From JADCCX01 sp031372765 (lineage in GTDB: Bacteria > Pseudomonadota > Alphaproteobacteria > Rhizobiales > Beijerinckiaceae), in NCBI GenBank assembly GCA_031372765.1, contig JANMLW010000147.1, positions 1 through 26,397 on the forward strand: a DNA stretch of 26,397 nt, read 5' to 3'. Below are positions 1 to 7,006 of the stretch, in pieces. Each line of letters begins with the position of its first letter. The stretch's first letter is position 1. The position numbers and the translations under genes are program-made. The notes beneath the pieces were generated by a model, which was given only the letters and a program-made list of their open reading frames with translations, had not been told where the DNA came from and did no database searches.

Positions 1-38
1 CTTCTCCCCGTGCGGGAGAAGATCGGATGAGGGGTGTC
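1..38. repeat. REP-like palindromic element, truncated by window start
   Basis: The window opens with an inverted repeat: arms CTTCTCCC (1-8) and GGGAGAAG (14-21) around a 5-base loop, followed by ATCGGATGAGGGG. Palindromes of this composition, with a trailing GGATGAGGGG, are common intergenic dispersed repeats in rhizobial and brucella-type genomes; that link rests on memory of the family, not on a search. The left part may lie outside the window. It sits downstream of the leftward WD40-cytochrome gene, so it could also help end that transcript, but no T-run follows it. The rest of 39-137 shows nothing recognisable. Confidence 0.5.
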
Positions 39-137
39 CAAAGCAAGGTGAATGTATGCAATTTATATCATGGTCCCGTAATGCATCCTCAGGACAAGAT
101 TTTACACGTGTGTTTATGCAGTTGAGAGGTCGCTCAT

Positions 138-1412
138 CTACCTTGTCACTTTCTCCAGCCACTCCACCATTGCTTTCAAATCCTCCGGATCAATGATCTT
201 CTGCTCAGGCATCTTGGTGCCCGGCGTTACCACAGCCGGCCCGTCGCGAAACAACCGCGCAATCGTTCCGGCGTCCCAGGTTATCGCGTGGCTGGCGAAA
301 CTCTCCGAATAGACATAGTCCTTCGCGGTGCCGATCTTGCGGCCAAACACGCCGTGCAGTGTGGGTCCGGCCCGGTTACCGCCGTCGGGCGTCACAGTGT
401 GGCAGGCATCGCAGGCGCGAAACACCTGTGCGCCGCGCTCGTTCATCATGGCGGGGGGAAAATCCGCCTTGGGTGCATTGGCAGGGGACAGCGGCTGGCC
501 GGTCGCCACGGTCCATTTACGCACCACACGGTCCGCCCCGCCGGTCAGGATCGTCTTGCCATCGGGATGAAATACCAGCGACCAGACAGGCAGGCCAGGA
601 CCCACGAGTGTGGATATCTCTTTGCCAGTGTCGCGGGACAGGATTTTCACCGCACCGCGCAACCCTGCGGCGGCAATCATTTCGCCATCGTCCGATAGCG
701 CCAGCGAAGTGATGGGCATATCCTGCACCTCCACCGTCAAGCGTTCCGATCCGTCCGGCTTGCGCAAATAGAGCCTGCCGTCAGCCCCGGCGGCAATGAT
801 TTCGCCGTCAAACGCAACGCGTACGGCGTTGAGAGGCGTGGGCAGTTGCACGGAGGTCACTGCGCCACCTGCCAGCGGCGTGATGCGCAGCGTGGCGTCG
901 TAACCGGCGGAAACAATGTTTTTCTGGTCAGCTGCAAAAGCCACCCCGTTGACATTGCCTTTGTGGCCCTCAAACACCAGCGATGTGTTGGAGACGATGC
1001 CGCTGCCGATCCACACGCGTGTGGTGCCGTCCCATGAGGCTGAGGCGATGCCGCCGATGGCTTCGGATGTTGCGAGCGCTGACACAGGGCCCGTGTGGCC
1101 TTCAAGTACGGCAATCGGCTTGGCTTCATCCGGTTTCCACAGCGCGATCCTGCCATCCTCACCACCTGAAACGGCCCAGCCGCCCGGCAAGGACGCGATG
1201 CTGGTAACGGCGCTGGGGTGAAAGCGCAGTACCTGCTCAGCGGTTTCCTTTGCCAGAGACCACCGAATCACTGACGCATCAAAGCTGCCGCTGATGGCTG
1301 TCTCACCGTCGGCTGTAATGGCCAACGCCCGAACTGGGCCGCCATGGCCGCGCATTTCCGCCAAAGCGGGGAGCGGGAGCACAAGGACGACGAGAAGAGA
1401 CAGTAACCTCAT
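138..1412 (-). CDS. Periplasmic seven-blade WD40 protein with C-terminal cytochrome c domain
   Basis: The 424-residue product begins with a signal peptide (about residues 1-19, ending ALA). Seven WD40-like repeats follow (about 20-305), recognisable by GH...V...A.....G....SGS.D..V..W patterns, and should form a beta-propeller. The C-terminal part (about 323-424) is a class I cytochrome c: covalent heme site CDACH at 334-338, a GPTLHGVFGRK segment typical of cytochrome c2-like folds, and a probable axial Met401 in GTKMPEQ. The protein is therefore expected to act in the periplasm as an electron carrier with a protein- or ligand-binding propeller. Its ATG overlaps the stop of the upstream TusA-like gene (ATGA), so the two are translationally coupled. 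Partner and exact function are unknown; the link to the neighbouring molybdoenzyme-maturation genes is inference. Confidence 0.9.
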   Translation of the reverse strand: MRLLSLLVVLVLPLPALAEMRGHGGPVRALAITADGETAISGSFDASVIRWSLAKETAEQVLRFHPSAVTSIASLPGGWAVSGGEDGRIALWKPDEAKPIAVLEGHTGPVSALATSEAIGGIASASWDGTTRVWIGSGIVSNTSLVFEGHKGNVNGVAFAADQKNIVSAGYDATLRITPLAGGAVTSVQLPTPLNAVRVAFDGEIIAAGADGRLYLRKPDGSERLTVEVQDMPITSLALSDDGEMIAAAGLRGAVKILSRDTGKEISTLVGPGLPVWSLVFHPDGKTILTGGADRVVRKWTVATGQPLSPANAPKADFPPAMMNERGAQVFRACDACHTVTPDGGNRAGPTLHGVFGRKIGTAKDYVYSESFASHAITWDAGTIARLFRDGPAVVTPGTKMPEQKIIDPEDLKAMVEWLEKVTR

Positions 1413-1642
1413 GGCGTCTTCCGGATTACAAAGCGCATCACAGCATCTTCGGACACCTGCGAAACCAGTACATCACCGGTTTCGCGGATCAGGTTGGGTA
1501 TATCAATCGAAGCCATTGGGTCCGTACACAGCACCTCAAGCGTGTCGCCCGCCATAACCTTGGTTAGGGCCTTGCGCGTTTTCAGGGCGGGGAGAGGGCA
1601 TTTCAGCCCTTTGAGATCGAGCACAGTCGTCATCATGGTCAT
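1409..1642 (-). CDS. TusA-family sulfur carrier protein
   Basis: This is a small protein (77 residues) with the TusA/SirA hallmark: after a first strand (VLDLKGLKCP) comes the CPxP motif (CPLP), whose Cys carries a persulfide in the family, followed by the helix PALKTRKAL and a second half of beta-alpha-beta type (GDTLEVLCTDPMASIDIPN). I chose the ATG at 1642 (MTMMTTVLDL), because the longer reading adds residues unlike the family. Its stop overlaps the start of the WD40-cytochrome gene, and it diverges from fdhD across 66 bases. TusA proteins relay sulfur from cysteine desulfurases to tRNA thiolation, molybdenum cofactor synthesis or sulfur oxidation; the fdhD/mobA context favours a molybdoenzyme-related role (inference). 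It is not necessarily orthologous to E. coli TusA. Confidence 0.88.
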   Translation of the reverse strand: MTMMTTVLDLKGLKCPLPALKTRKALTKVMAGDTLEVLCTDPMASIDIPNLIRETGDVLVSQVSEDAVMRFVIRKTP

Positions 1643-1708
1643 TTCTGCACATAGTCTTTTCTGGGCGGGCACTTGTAATCAGATTGCGATCAGCCTCACA
1701 TAGCGCGC

Positions 1709-2602
1709 ATGGCGCAAAAACCAAACAGTACCGAAAGCTACCTTGTTCAGCCTGATCCTCATGATGATCGATTGACGCGGGAAGTCACCGGTGTGGATCA
1801 TACGGGTGCAGCCGTCACCACCCGTGTCACAGTAGAACGGGCGCTGACACTCTATCTCAACGCCCGCGAAATTGTCACCATGATGACCATTGGCGATCAT
1901 CCCGAGGAACTCGCCATCGGCTATCTGCTCAACCAGAACATGCTGAAGGCAGATGATATTGTCATCGACGTGGATTTCGACGATGATCTGGAAGTGATTG
2001 TTGTGCGCACCGAACGCCAGACGAACTTTGAGGAAAAACTGCGCAAGAAAACCCTCACCTCCGGCTGCGCACAAGGTACGGCCTTTGGCGACCTGATGGA
2101 GCAGCTCGACAAGGTAAAACTGCCTCGGTCGAGCTTTCGCACCTCGTGGCTCTATCGTCTGACCGCAATCATAAACCTGACGCCCTCATTGTACCTGGAA
2201 GCCGGTGCCATCCATGGCTGCGTGCTGTGCCATCAGGATCAGCCGTTGGTCTACATGGAAGACGTTGGCCGTCATAATGCCGTGGATAAGGTGGCGGGCT
2301 GGATGTTCCGTAACGGCATTACGGGGGGAGATAAAATCTTTTACACGACAGGCCGTTTGACCTCAGAAATGGTGATCAAGACCGCCCGGATGGGAATCCC
2401 CGTGCTGATCTCGCGCTCCGGTTTCACGGCCTGGGGTGTAGAGCTTGCGCAGCAGATTGGCATGACGCTGATTGGCCGTGCCAAGGGCAAGCGGTTCATT
2501 GCGCTGGCAGGCGCCGAGCGGATTCACTTTGATCAGGATCTGGCGTATGTTGCTGATGAATCGAGCAAAAGTCGTCGCAAGGGAAGTGGAATCGATGCAT
2601 GA
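1709..2602 (+). CDS. fdhD: Formate dehydrogenase accessory sulfurtransferase FdhD
   Basis: The 297-residue product is FdhD, which transfers sulfur to the molybdenum cofactor so that formate dehydrogenase becomes active. Family signatures are clear: NAREIVTMMTIGDHPEELAIGYLLN-type N-terminus, EDVGRHNAVDK (185-194), GRLTSEMVIK (215-224) and PVLISRSG (231-238). The sulfur-carrying CxxC motif of E. coli FdhD appears here as Cys120-Ala-Gln-Gly123 (SGCAQGT), so only the first cysteine is present. Additional cysteines occur at 171 and 174 (GCVLC). mobA follows 36 bases downstream on the same strand, a functional pair for bis-MGD enzymes. No formate dehydrogenase structural gene lies in this window. 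The start codon has no strong Shine-Dalgarno sequence. Confidence 0.95.
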   Translation: MAQKPNSTESYLVQPDPHDDRLTREVTGVDHTGAAVTTRVTVERALTLYLNAREIVTMMTIGDHPEELAIGYLLNQNMLKADDIVIDVDFDDDLEVIVVRTERQTNFEEKLRKKTLTSGCAQGTAFGDLMEQLDKVKLPRSSFRTSWLYRLTAIINLTPSLYLEAGAIHGCVLCHQDQPLVYMEDVGRHNAVDKVAGWMFRNGITGGDKIFYTTGRLTSEMVIKTARMGIPVLISRSGFTAWGVELAQQIGMTLIGRAKGKRFIALAGAERIHFDQDLAYVADESSKSRRKGSGIDA

Positions 2603-2638
2603 ACACGTTGAATCATTGTCTCAAGCTGGCAATCTGAC

Positions 2639-3250
2639 ATGATAACCGGCGTCATTCTGGCGGGTGGTCTGGCATCGCGCATGGGCGGGGGAGACAAATC
2701 CCTCAAGGCGGTTGGTGGCGTGCCTATCCTGCTGCGTGTGATCCGCCGCATTGGCCCACAGGTGGAGCGGTTGATCATCAATGCAAATGGCAGCGCCGAG
2801 CGATTTGAAACCTTCGATCTGCCGGTGATTGCCGATGATCTGGCCGATCATCCTGGTCCCTTGGCCGGTATACTTGCAGGCATGGACTATGCTGCCGAGA
2901 TGACCTCTGCCAAGCTCATACTGAGTGTGGCGGCGGATTGCCCGTTTCTGCCGAAGGATATTGTGCCGCGCCTGCTCGCCGTCCTGACCATCCATGAATC
3001 GCGCATAGCAGTCGCCCATTCCGGCGGCTTTGCCCAGCCAACCATTGCACTTTGGGATGTTTCCCTGCGGCATGACTTGCGCAAGGCGCTGGTGGACGAG
3101 GGCCTGCGCAAGATCGACAGGTTCAGCGCACGTTACACAGTGGCCTCAGTCGAATGGCCGATGGTGCCCTGCGATCCGTTCTTCAATGCCAATACGCCCG
3201 ATGACCTGGCTGAAGCTGAGCGGTTGTTGCGGCAGGATCCCGATATTTGA
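2639..3250 (+). CDS. mobA: Molybdenum cofactor guanylyltransferase MobA
   Basis: The 203-residue product opens directly with the nucleotidyltransferase signature GVILAGGLASRMGGGDKSL (LAGG-x3-RM-GG-x-DK), the GTP-binding loop of MobA. The family attaches GMP to molybdopterin to form the MGD form used by DMSO-reductase-family enzymes such as formate dehydrogenases. Later conserved pieces are the PVIADDLADHPGPLAGI segment (substrate contacts) and the AADCPFLP motif around residue 100, where the Asp binds metal. Length is usual for the family, and the C-terminal NANTPDDLAEAE is typical. It lies 36 bases after fdhD and is probably co-transcribed. Its stop lies one base from the stop of the convergent gene, leaving no room for a terminator between them. 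Confidence 0.95.
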   Translation: MITGVILAGGLASRMGGGDKSLKAVGGVPILLRVIRRIGPQVERLIINANGSAERFETFDLPVIADDLADHPGPLAGILAGMDYAAEMTSAKLILSVAADCPFLPKDIVPRLLAVLTIHESRIAVAHSGGFAQPTIALWDVSLRHDLRKALVDEGLRKIDRFSARYTVASVEWPMVPCDPFFNANTPDDLAEAERLLRQDPDI

Positions 3251-3251
3251 T

Positions 3252-3638
3252 CTACGCGCGCAACTCCGTCGTGAACACTTTCTGTGCCACGCGCCATTGC
3301 CCATCCAGTTTTACAAAAGACAGGATATCGATGAAGTAGCGCGGTGGAATGGCGCATTTCACTTTCACATGAGCCAGTGTATCGCTAATCAGATCAACGG
3401 TCAGTACGTGATCATGGCGCGTCAATCCCTGTGCTTTTGGCGACGGTCGGGTGCGAACCGCATCCAGCCAGACATCGCGCGGTGTTATCTTCAGGTCATT
3501 CTCGAAAACCTGTGTCAGGGCTGACGAAGGCAGGAACACCGACGCGATCCTGTCAGCATCGCCAGTATGCAAGGCATCAAGGTAGGTCTGCGTTGCAGCG
3601 GTTATTGCTGCCAGATCATCACCATTATAGGCAGGCAT
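3252..3638 (-). CDS. NTF2-like (SnoaL / lumazine-binding-like) protein
   Basis: This 128-residue protein has the layout of the NTF2 fold: an N-terminal helix (AAITAATQTYLDALHTGDADRIASVF), then strands including HDHVLTVDLISDTLAHVKVKCAI, and the ending FVKLDGQWRVAQKVFTTE, typical of the SnoaL-like/Lumazine_bd_2 (DUF4440-type) families. Members are small enzymes or binding proteins with no single reaction, so no substrate can be named. I chose the ATG at 3638 because GGGAG lies 8-9 bases upstream, inside the end of argC; a TTG at 3644 is less likely. It is directly downstream of argC and surely co-transcribed, but nothing suggests a role in arginine synthesis. Confidence 0.8.
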   Translation of the reverse strand: MPAYNGDDLAAITAATQTYLDALHTGDADRIASVFLPSSALTQVFENDLKITPRDVWLDAVRTRPSPKAQGLTRHDHVLTVDLISDTLAHVKVKCAIPPRYFIDILSFVKLDGQWRVAQKVFTTELRA

Positions 3639-3640
3639 AA

Positions 3641-4609
3641 TCAAACTCCCAACATCAGCTTAAGGTTCTGCACAGCCGCACCAGATGCACCCTTGCCCAG
3701 ATTATCCACCTTGCCGACAAGCACGGCATGGCGACGTGCCTCGTTGGCAATAACACGCAATTCCAGCAGATTGGTGCCATTCAGGCTTTCGGCTTCCAGC
3801 TTTCCACCCTCTGCTTTTTGCGCCGTTGCTTCAATCACCTTCACGAATTCCGATCCGGCATAGTGCCGCATAAGCGTCTCTTCGAGATTCTGTCCTGTCG
3901 GCATGCCGGGCAAGCTATCCAGATGCAACGGAATGCTGACGAGCATGCCTTGCCGGAAATTACCCACGGACGGCACGAAGATGGGCCGTGTTGTCAGGCC
4001 CGCATACAGCATTGTTTCCGCAACGTGCTTGTGCTCAAGGCCCAGTCCGTAAAGTTCAAACGAAGGGGCAGCCCCTGCCTCATAGCCCTCAATCATGGCG
4101 CGCCCGCCACCGGAATAGCCCGATACAGCATTGATGCTGAGCGGAGAATTTGCCGGTATAAGCCCTGCATCCACCAGCGGGTGCAGCAGGGCGATGGCGC
4201 AGGTGGGATAACAACCCGGATTGGATACCTTTTGTGCCTTGCGGATGGAATCAGCCATGCCGGGAGCCAGTTCGGCAAATCCGTAGGTCCAGTCGGCTGC
4301 CACTCTGTGTGCGGTCGAAGCATCCAGAATGCGCGGTGCGTCCTTGCCAAGCTCGCAAGCCATGGCAACAGCCTCGCGGGCGTGGTCATCATGCAGGCAG
4401 AGGATCATCAGGTCAGCCTGCCGCATCATTGCCATGCGGGCATGAGGGTCCTTGCGTTTGGCAGGATCAATACTGATGACGCGAACCGATGCCATGCCCT
4501 CAAGGCGCTCGCGGATTTGGAGGCCTGTTGTGCCAGCCTCGCCGTCAATGAAGATCGCGGGCGTTGTCTGCTGCATCTTGAAATGCCGGGGGGCGGTCAT
4601 CTGGTTCAT
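3641..4609 (-). CDS. argC: N-acetyl-gamma-glutamyl-phosphate reductase, ArgC type 2
   Basis: This enzyme reduces N-acetyl-glutamyl-5-phosphate with NADPH to the semialdehyde, the third step of arginine synthesis in the cytoplasm. The 322-residue product starts with the nucleotide-binding segment IFIDGEAGTTGLQIRERL and contains the catalytic cysteine in SNPGCYPT (Cys133), followed by the SGYSGGGR loop. The short form and the FIDGE.GTTGLQIR opening mark the second ArgC class common in alphaproteobacteria. I placed the start at the ATG at 4609, which has AAGGA eight bases upstream; an internal ATG at 4576 would match family length but has no ribosome-binding site. An intrinsic terminator and a palindrome lie just upstream (see separate entries), suggesting possible leader control. 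Confidence 0.95.
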   Translation of the reverse strand: MNQMTAPRHFKMQQTTPAIFIDGEAGTTGLQIRERLEGMASVRVISIDPAKRKDPHARMAMMRQADLMILCLHDDHAREAVAMACELGKDAPRILDASTAHRVAADWTYGFAELAPGMADSIRKAQKVSNPGCYPTCAIALLHPLVDAGLIPANSPLSINAVSGYSGGGRAMIEGYEAGAAPSFELYGLGLEHKHVAETMLYAGLTTRPIFVPSVGNFRQGMLVSIPLHLDSLPGMPTGQNLEETLMRHYAGSEFVKVIEATAQKAEGGKLEAESLNGTNLLELRVIANEARRHAVLVGKVDNLGKGASGAAVQNLKLMLGV

Positions 4610-4647
4610 GTGTCTGGTCCTTCGGGAGATAGGGTTCACGCGGGACA

Positions 4648-4674
4648 ATAAAAAACCGCGCTCTGTGGCGCGGT
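4648..4674 (-). terminator. Intrinsic terminator between the Rsm22-like gene and argC
   Basis: Read leftward, a 7-bp stem (ACCGCGC / GCGCGGT, 4674-4668 with 4661-4655) with a 6-base loop is followed at once by six T residues. It could end the upstream bamE-rsm22 transcript after a 3' untranslated stretch of about 180 bases. It could instead act as an attenuator in the argC leader, since it sits only about 40 bases before the argC start. Confidence 0.75.
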
Positions 4675-4758
4675 CATGACGGTGTTCAGATTATCGAACA
4701 GTCGCAGGTTCACACGCCGGGATGGCAGGTAATCAAACGTCGGGCTCGAATGTATATC

Positions 4759-4775
4759 TTGAACATGATGTTCAA
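4759..4775. promoter_or_regulatory. 17-bp perfect palindrome, possible operator upstream of argC
   Basis: TTGAACATGATGTTCAA is a perfect inverted repeat with 8-bp arms around a single central base, about 150 bases upstream of argC. It resembles a homodimeric repressor site. It is not the alphaproteobacterial LexA box, which is a GTTC direct repeat. The regulator is not identified. Confidence 0.45.
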
Positions 4776-4851
4776 CTGCATGAATAGGCTGAAAAAGTCA
4801 ACCGGTTGTCGCCTAAGAGCGTAACATCAAGTCTTTGTCCATTCCTGCATT

Positions 4852-5847
4852 CTAACCCTCTGCCAGAGTCTCTGGAATCAGATTCTCAACCGTATCTCCC
4901 CATTCGAGTCTCTTGAAATACTTATGTTTTTTCACATCGCGCTTGCTGGCATGGAGTGTTTCCAGACCCGCTTTACCGCAAGCTGGCAAGGAAACTCCAA
5001 TCTTGGTGATCGTGCTGCTTGCCACGATCCTGTGATTTTCGCGTCGACTGGCAGGATTTCGAACAAGTGCCAGATAGGCAAATGGCTCGTCTTCATAGGC
5101 CAGTGCCGCCTGTTTCAGCATGCGATGGTCACGGCTGCGCTGAACGCGCGCCATAAAACGGCACCAGTTTTCGCCAGTCATGGGGCATGTGTTCTCGTGC
5201 GTGCAAGGAGCGGCGACCGTCGCGCCTTCGCTGATCAGGGCCGTCCGTATGTCTTGAAGTCGCCTGAAACCTTCCGGCGTGCCTGGCTCCACCAAAACCA
5301 AAGCCTGTGCGCTGGCCGCCCAGAGTTTCTTGGCCAGAACAGAGGCGAGAGCCGGATCAAGCTCGACCATGACATAGCTGGCGATCACCAGATCAGCGGT
5401 GGGGAACGTCTCGTTCCGTGTGATGTCCTGATTGATGACAGACATCTGCGCGTCAGCAACAACGCTACCCACAAGATCATTCGCAAGCGTCAAGAAAGGA
5501 CCGTTACGGTCCATGAGAACGACATTTTGCAGATCGGGAAAAATATCCACCGCAGCAATGGTCGCGGTGCCGGGGCCGCAGCCAACATCCAGCAATGTTG
5601 CAGGCGACAGTGGTCCAGCCGCATCAACCAATGCCTGCAAGGCCTTTGCTGTGGCGCCAAATGTCGCTGGCATGCGCGTCATGGCATAAGCCAGCGCGTC
5701 TTCGGTGCTCAGCATCGCCGCGCTGGAATTTCGTTTGTTCTTGTAAGTCTGGGTTATCCGATCTGACCGTGATGCCAGATCAGCGCGTTTCACGCCTTTA
5801 CCAAGGTCCAGAAGCCGACTTCGGACCGCAGACGGGAGAAGGGACAT
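4852..5847 (-). CDS. Rsm22/METTL17-like small-ribosomal-subunit protein with putative Fe-S site
   Basis: The 331-residue product matches the Rsm22 family (methyltransferase-like, associated with the small ribosomal subunit; mitochondrial relatives are yeast Rsm22 and human METTL17). An S-adenosylmethionine-type loop TLLDVGCGPGTATIA lies at about 85-98, and LMDRNGPFLTLA and ADLVIASYVMVEL follow as in class I methyltransferases. The C-terminal part has CTHENTCPMTGENWCRF (Cys215, Cys221, Cys229), then RVQRSRDHR and YEDEPFAYL, and a fourth cysteine at 290 (LPACGK). These four cysteines match in spacing those reported to hold a 4Fe-4S cluster in METTL17. It follows the BamE gene by 17 bases on the same strand. 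Whether it methylates RNA or only helps assemble the 30S subunit is open. Confidence 0.88.
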   Translation of the reverse strand: MSLLPSAVRSRLLDLGKGVKRADLASRSDRITQTYKNKRNSSAAMLSTEDALAYAMTRMPATFGATAKALQALVDAAGPLSPATLLDVGCGPGTATIAAVDIFPDLQNVVLMDRNGPFLTLANDLVGSVVADAQMSVINQDITRNETFPTADLVIASYVMVELDPALASVLAKKLWAASAQALVLVEPGTPEGFRRLQDIRTALISEGATVAAPCTHENTCPMTGENWCRFMARVQRSRDHRMLKQAALAYEDEPFAYLALVRNPASRRENHRIVASSTITKIGVSLPACGKAGLETLHASKRDVKKHKYFKRLEWGDTVENLIPETLAEG

Positions 5848-5864
5848 GAAGAGTAACCGGAGCG

Positions 5865-6329
5865 CTACTGTGCGGGGGGTCCCAGCAGATTGCTCAGGCG
5901 GAAGATTTGCCGAAGGATCGTGATCTCTTCACCGCCTGTCGGTGTTGTGCGGCTGATGAAGTCAAACAGCACGCCGTCCTGAAGGCCGAAATTGGCCACG
6001 CGGGAAACCTTGTTCTTGTTGTCGATATAAATCGCCACGACACGCTGGTCTTGCAGGCTTTCCGCCATGAACTGGAAGCGGCGTGTCAGGCGTTGCGAGA
6101 CATAATAGTATGTCTTGCCGCCAACGGTTGAAACAGTGGAGGGGGTTCCCAGCACCAGCAGAACCTGCTCAGCCGCAGCACCGGGCCTGATCTGCTCCAG
6201 ACCCTTGTCGTCAATCTGCCAGCCGCGATTGATGACATCGCCCTCGCAGGCGGCCAATCCGAGTGTTGCGCCCAGTGTCAACGCCAGACCGATGGTCCGG
6301 ATACGGGTGCTTAATTTTTTCGCCTGCAT
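5865..6329 (-). CDS. bamE: BamE/OmlA outer-membrane assembly lipoprotein
   Basis: The 154-residue product has a lipoprotein signal peptide (LTLGATLGLAAC, lipidated Cys28) and the SmpA/OmlA domain: RGWQIDDKGLEQIRPGAAAEQV, VLLVLGTPSTVSTVGGKTYYYVSQ, and VVAIYIDNKNKVSRVANF. BamE is a non-essential helper of the BAM complex, which inserts beta-barrel proteins into the outer membrane. The start at 6329 was chosen because the longer reading adds nine residues ahead of a normal lipoprotein signal. It diverges from the bc1 chaperone gene across 137 bases, the arrangement I recall for rhizobial genomes. The C-terminal extension after the core (TTPTGGEEITILRQIF...) is usual for alphaproteobacterial members. 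Confidence 0.92.
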   Translation of the reverse strand: MQAKKLSTRIRTIGLALTLGATLGLAACEGDVINRGWQIDDKGLEQIRPGAAAEQVLLVLGTPSTVSTVGGKTYYYVSQRLTRRFQFMAESLQDQRVVAIYIDNKNKVSRVANFGLQDGVLFDFISRTTPTGGEEITILRQIFRLSNLLGPPAQ

Positions 6330-6466
6330 GGAAACTGACCTATGAGAGCCGCACACAAGCGCCTATATGACGCCTGACTTGAAGTGGTTGGTAGCTTGCG
6401 GAAACGAAACGCGCAACTCTCTCTCGGCCATCAGCCCTGTCAAGAATGGAATGAATCGGAAAACGC

Positions 6467-7006
6467 ATGGTTTTTGGACTGTTCTCACGCAAAAAAGCGA
6501 TGCCCTCGGTGGAGCGGCTTTACGGCGATATCGTGGCCGCAGCACGCTCACCGTATCTCTATCGTGTTTGTGGTGTGCCAGACACCGTCATGGGGCGGTT
6601 TGAATTACTTGGTCTGCATGTGGCGCTCGTGCTGCGCCGCCTGAGGGAACTGCCGCCTCCCGCTGATTCTCTGGCGCAGGAACTGGTTGACCGTTTCTTT
6701 CTCGATCTGGATGACTCGCTGCGTCAGATCGGCATAGGGGATGTGTCCGTGCCCAAGAAGATAAAGAAACTTGGTCAGGCCTTTTATGGTCGTGCCGATG
6801 CTTATGACAAGGCACTGTTGCCCGATGCAGGTTCAGATGCGCTTGAAATGGCTCTGGCGCGCAACGTGATCGAAAAAGCGGATCAACCAGCTCTGGCAAC
6901 AGTTCTGGCGCAACAGATACGCAATCAGGTCAATCATCTGGATAATCTTGATCTTGAGGGGATTATTGCTGGAAATGTTTTTGTCTCACAGGCCGTTTCC
7001 CAGTGA
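6467..7006 (+). CDS. Ubiquinol-cytochrome c chaperone (CBP3 family)
   Basis: The 179-residue product belongs to the CBP3/ubiquinol-cytochrome c chaperone family, which in mitochondria helps cytochrome b mature and assemble into the bc1 complex. Diagnostic segments are the basic N-terminus (FSRKK), LYGDIVAAARSPYLYR, VPDTVMGRFELLGLHVALVLRRL, and the DLDDSLRQIGIGDVSVPKKIKKLGQAFYGR stretch, which is nearly invariant in the family. Bacterial versions are about this length. The stop overlaps the GTG start of yceD (GTGA), so the two are translationally coupled. A weak GGAAA ribosome-binding site precedes the ATG. It implies that the organism respires through a bc1 complex. Confidence 0.93.
   Translation: MVFGLFSRKKAMPSVERLYGDIVAAARSPYLYRVCGVPDTVMGRFELLGLHVALVLRRLRELPPPADSLAQELVDRFFLDLDDSLRQIGIGDVSVPKKIKKLGQAFYGRADAYDKALLPDAGSDALEMALARNVIEKADQPALATVLAQQIRNQVNHLDNLDLEGIIAGNVFVSQAVSQ

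Noticed and set aside
3728..4651. Long rightward open frame (307 codons) opposite argC
   Set aside because: It lies almost wholly antisense to argC, which has clear family motifs. The translated product is rich in Cys, His and Arg with no domain, as expected of a shadow frame.
4710..4766. 18-codon frame upstream of argC as a protein gene
   Set aside because: Too short and without a good ribosome-binding site to list as a coding feature; kept only as part of the leader hypothesis.
4759..4775. LexA operator
   Set aside because: The alphaproteobacterial LexA box is a GTTC-N7-GTTC direct repeat; this is an inverted repeat with different spacing.
4924..5766. Rightward open frame (280 codons) opposite the Rsm22-like gene
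   Set aside because: Antisense to a recognisable protein, with no family signature and no ribosome-binding site or operon context.
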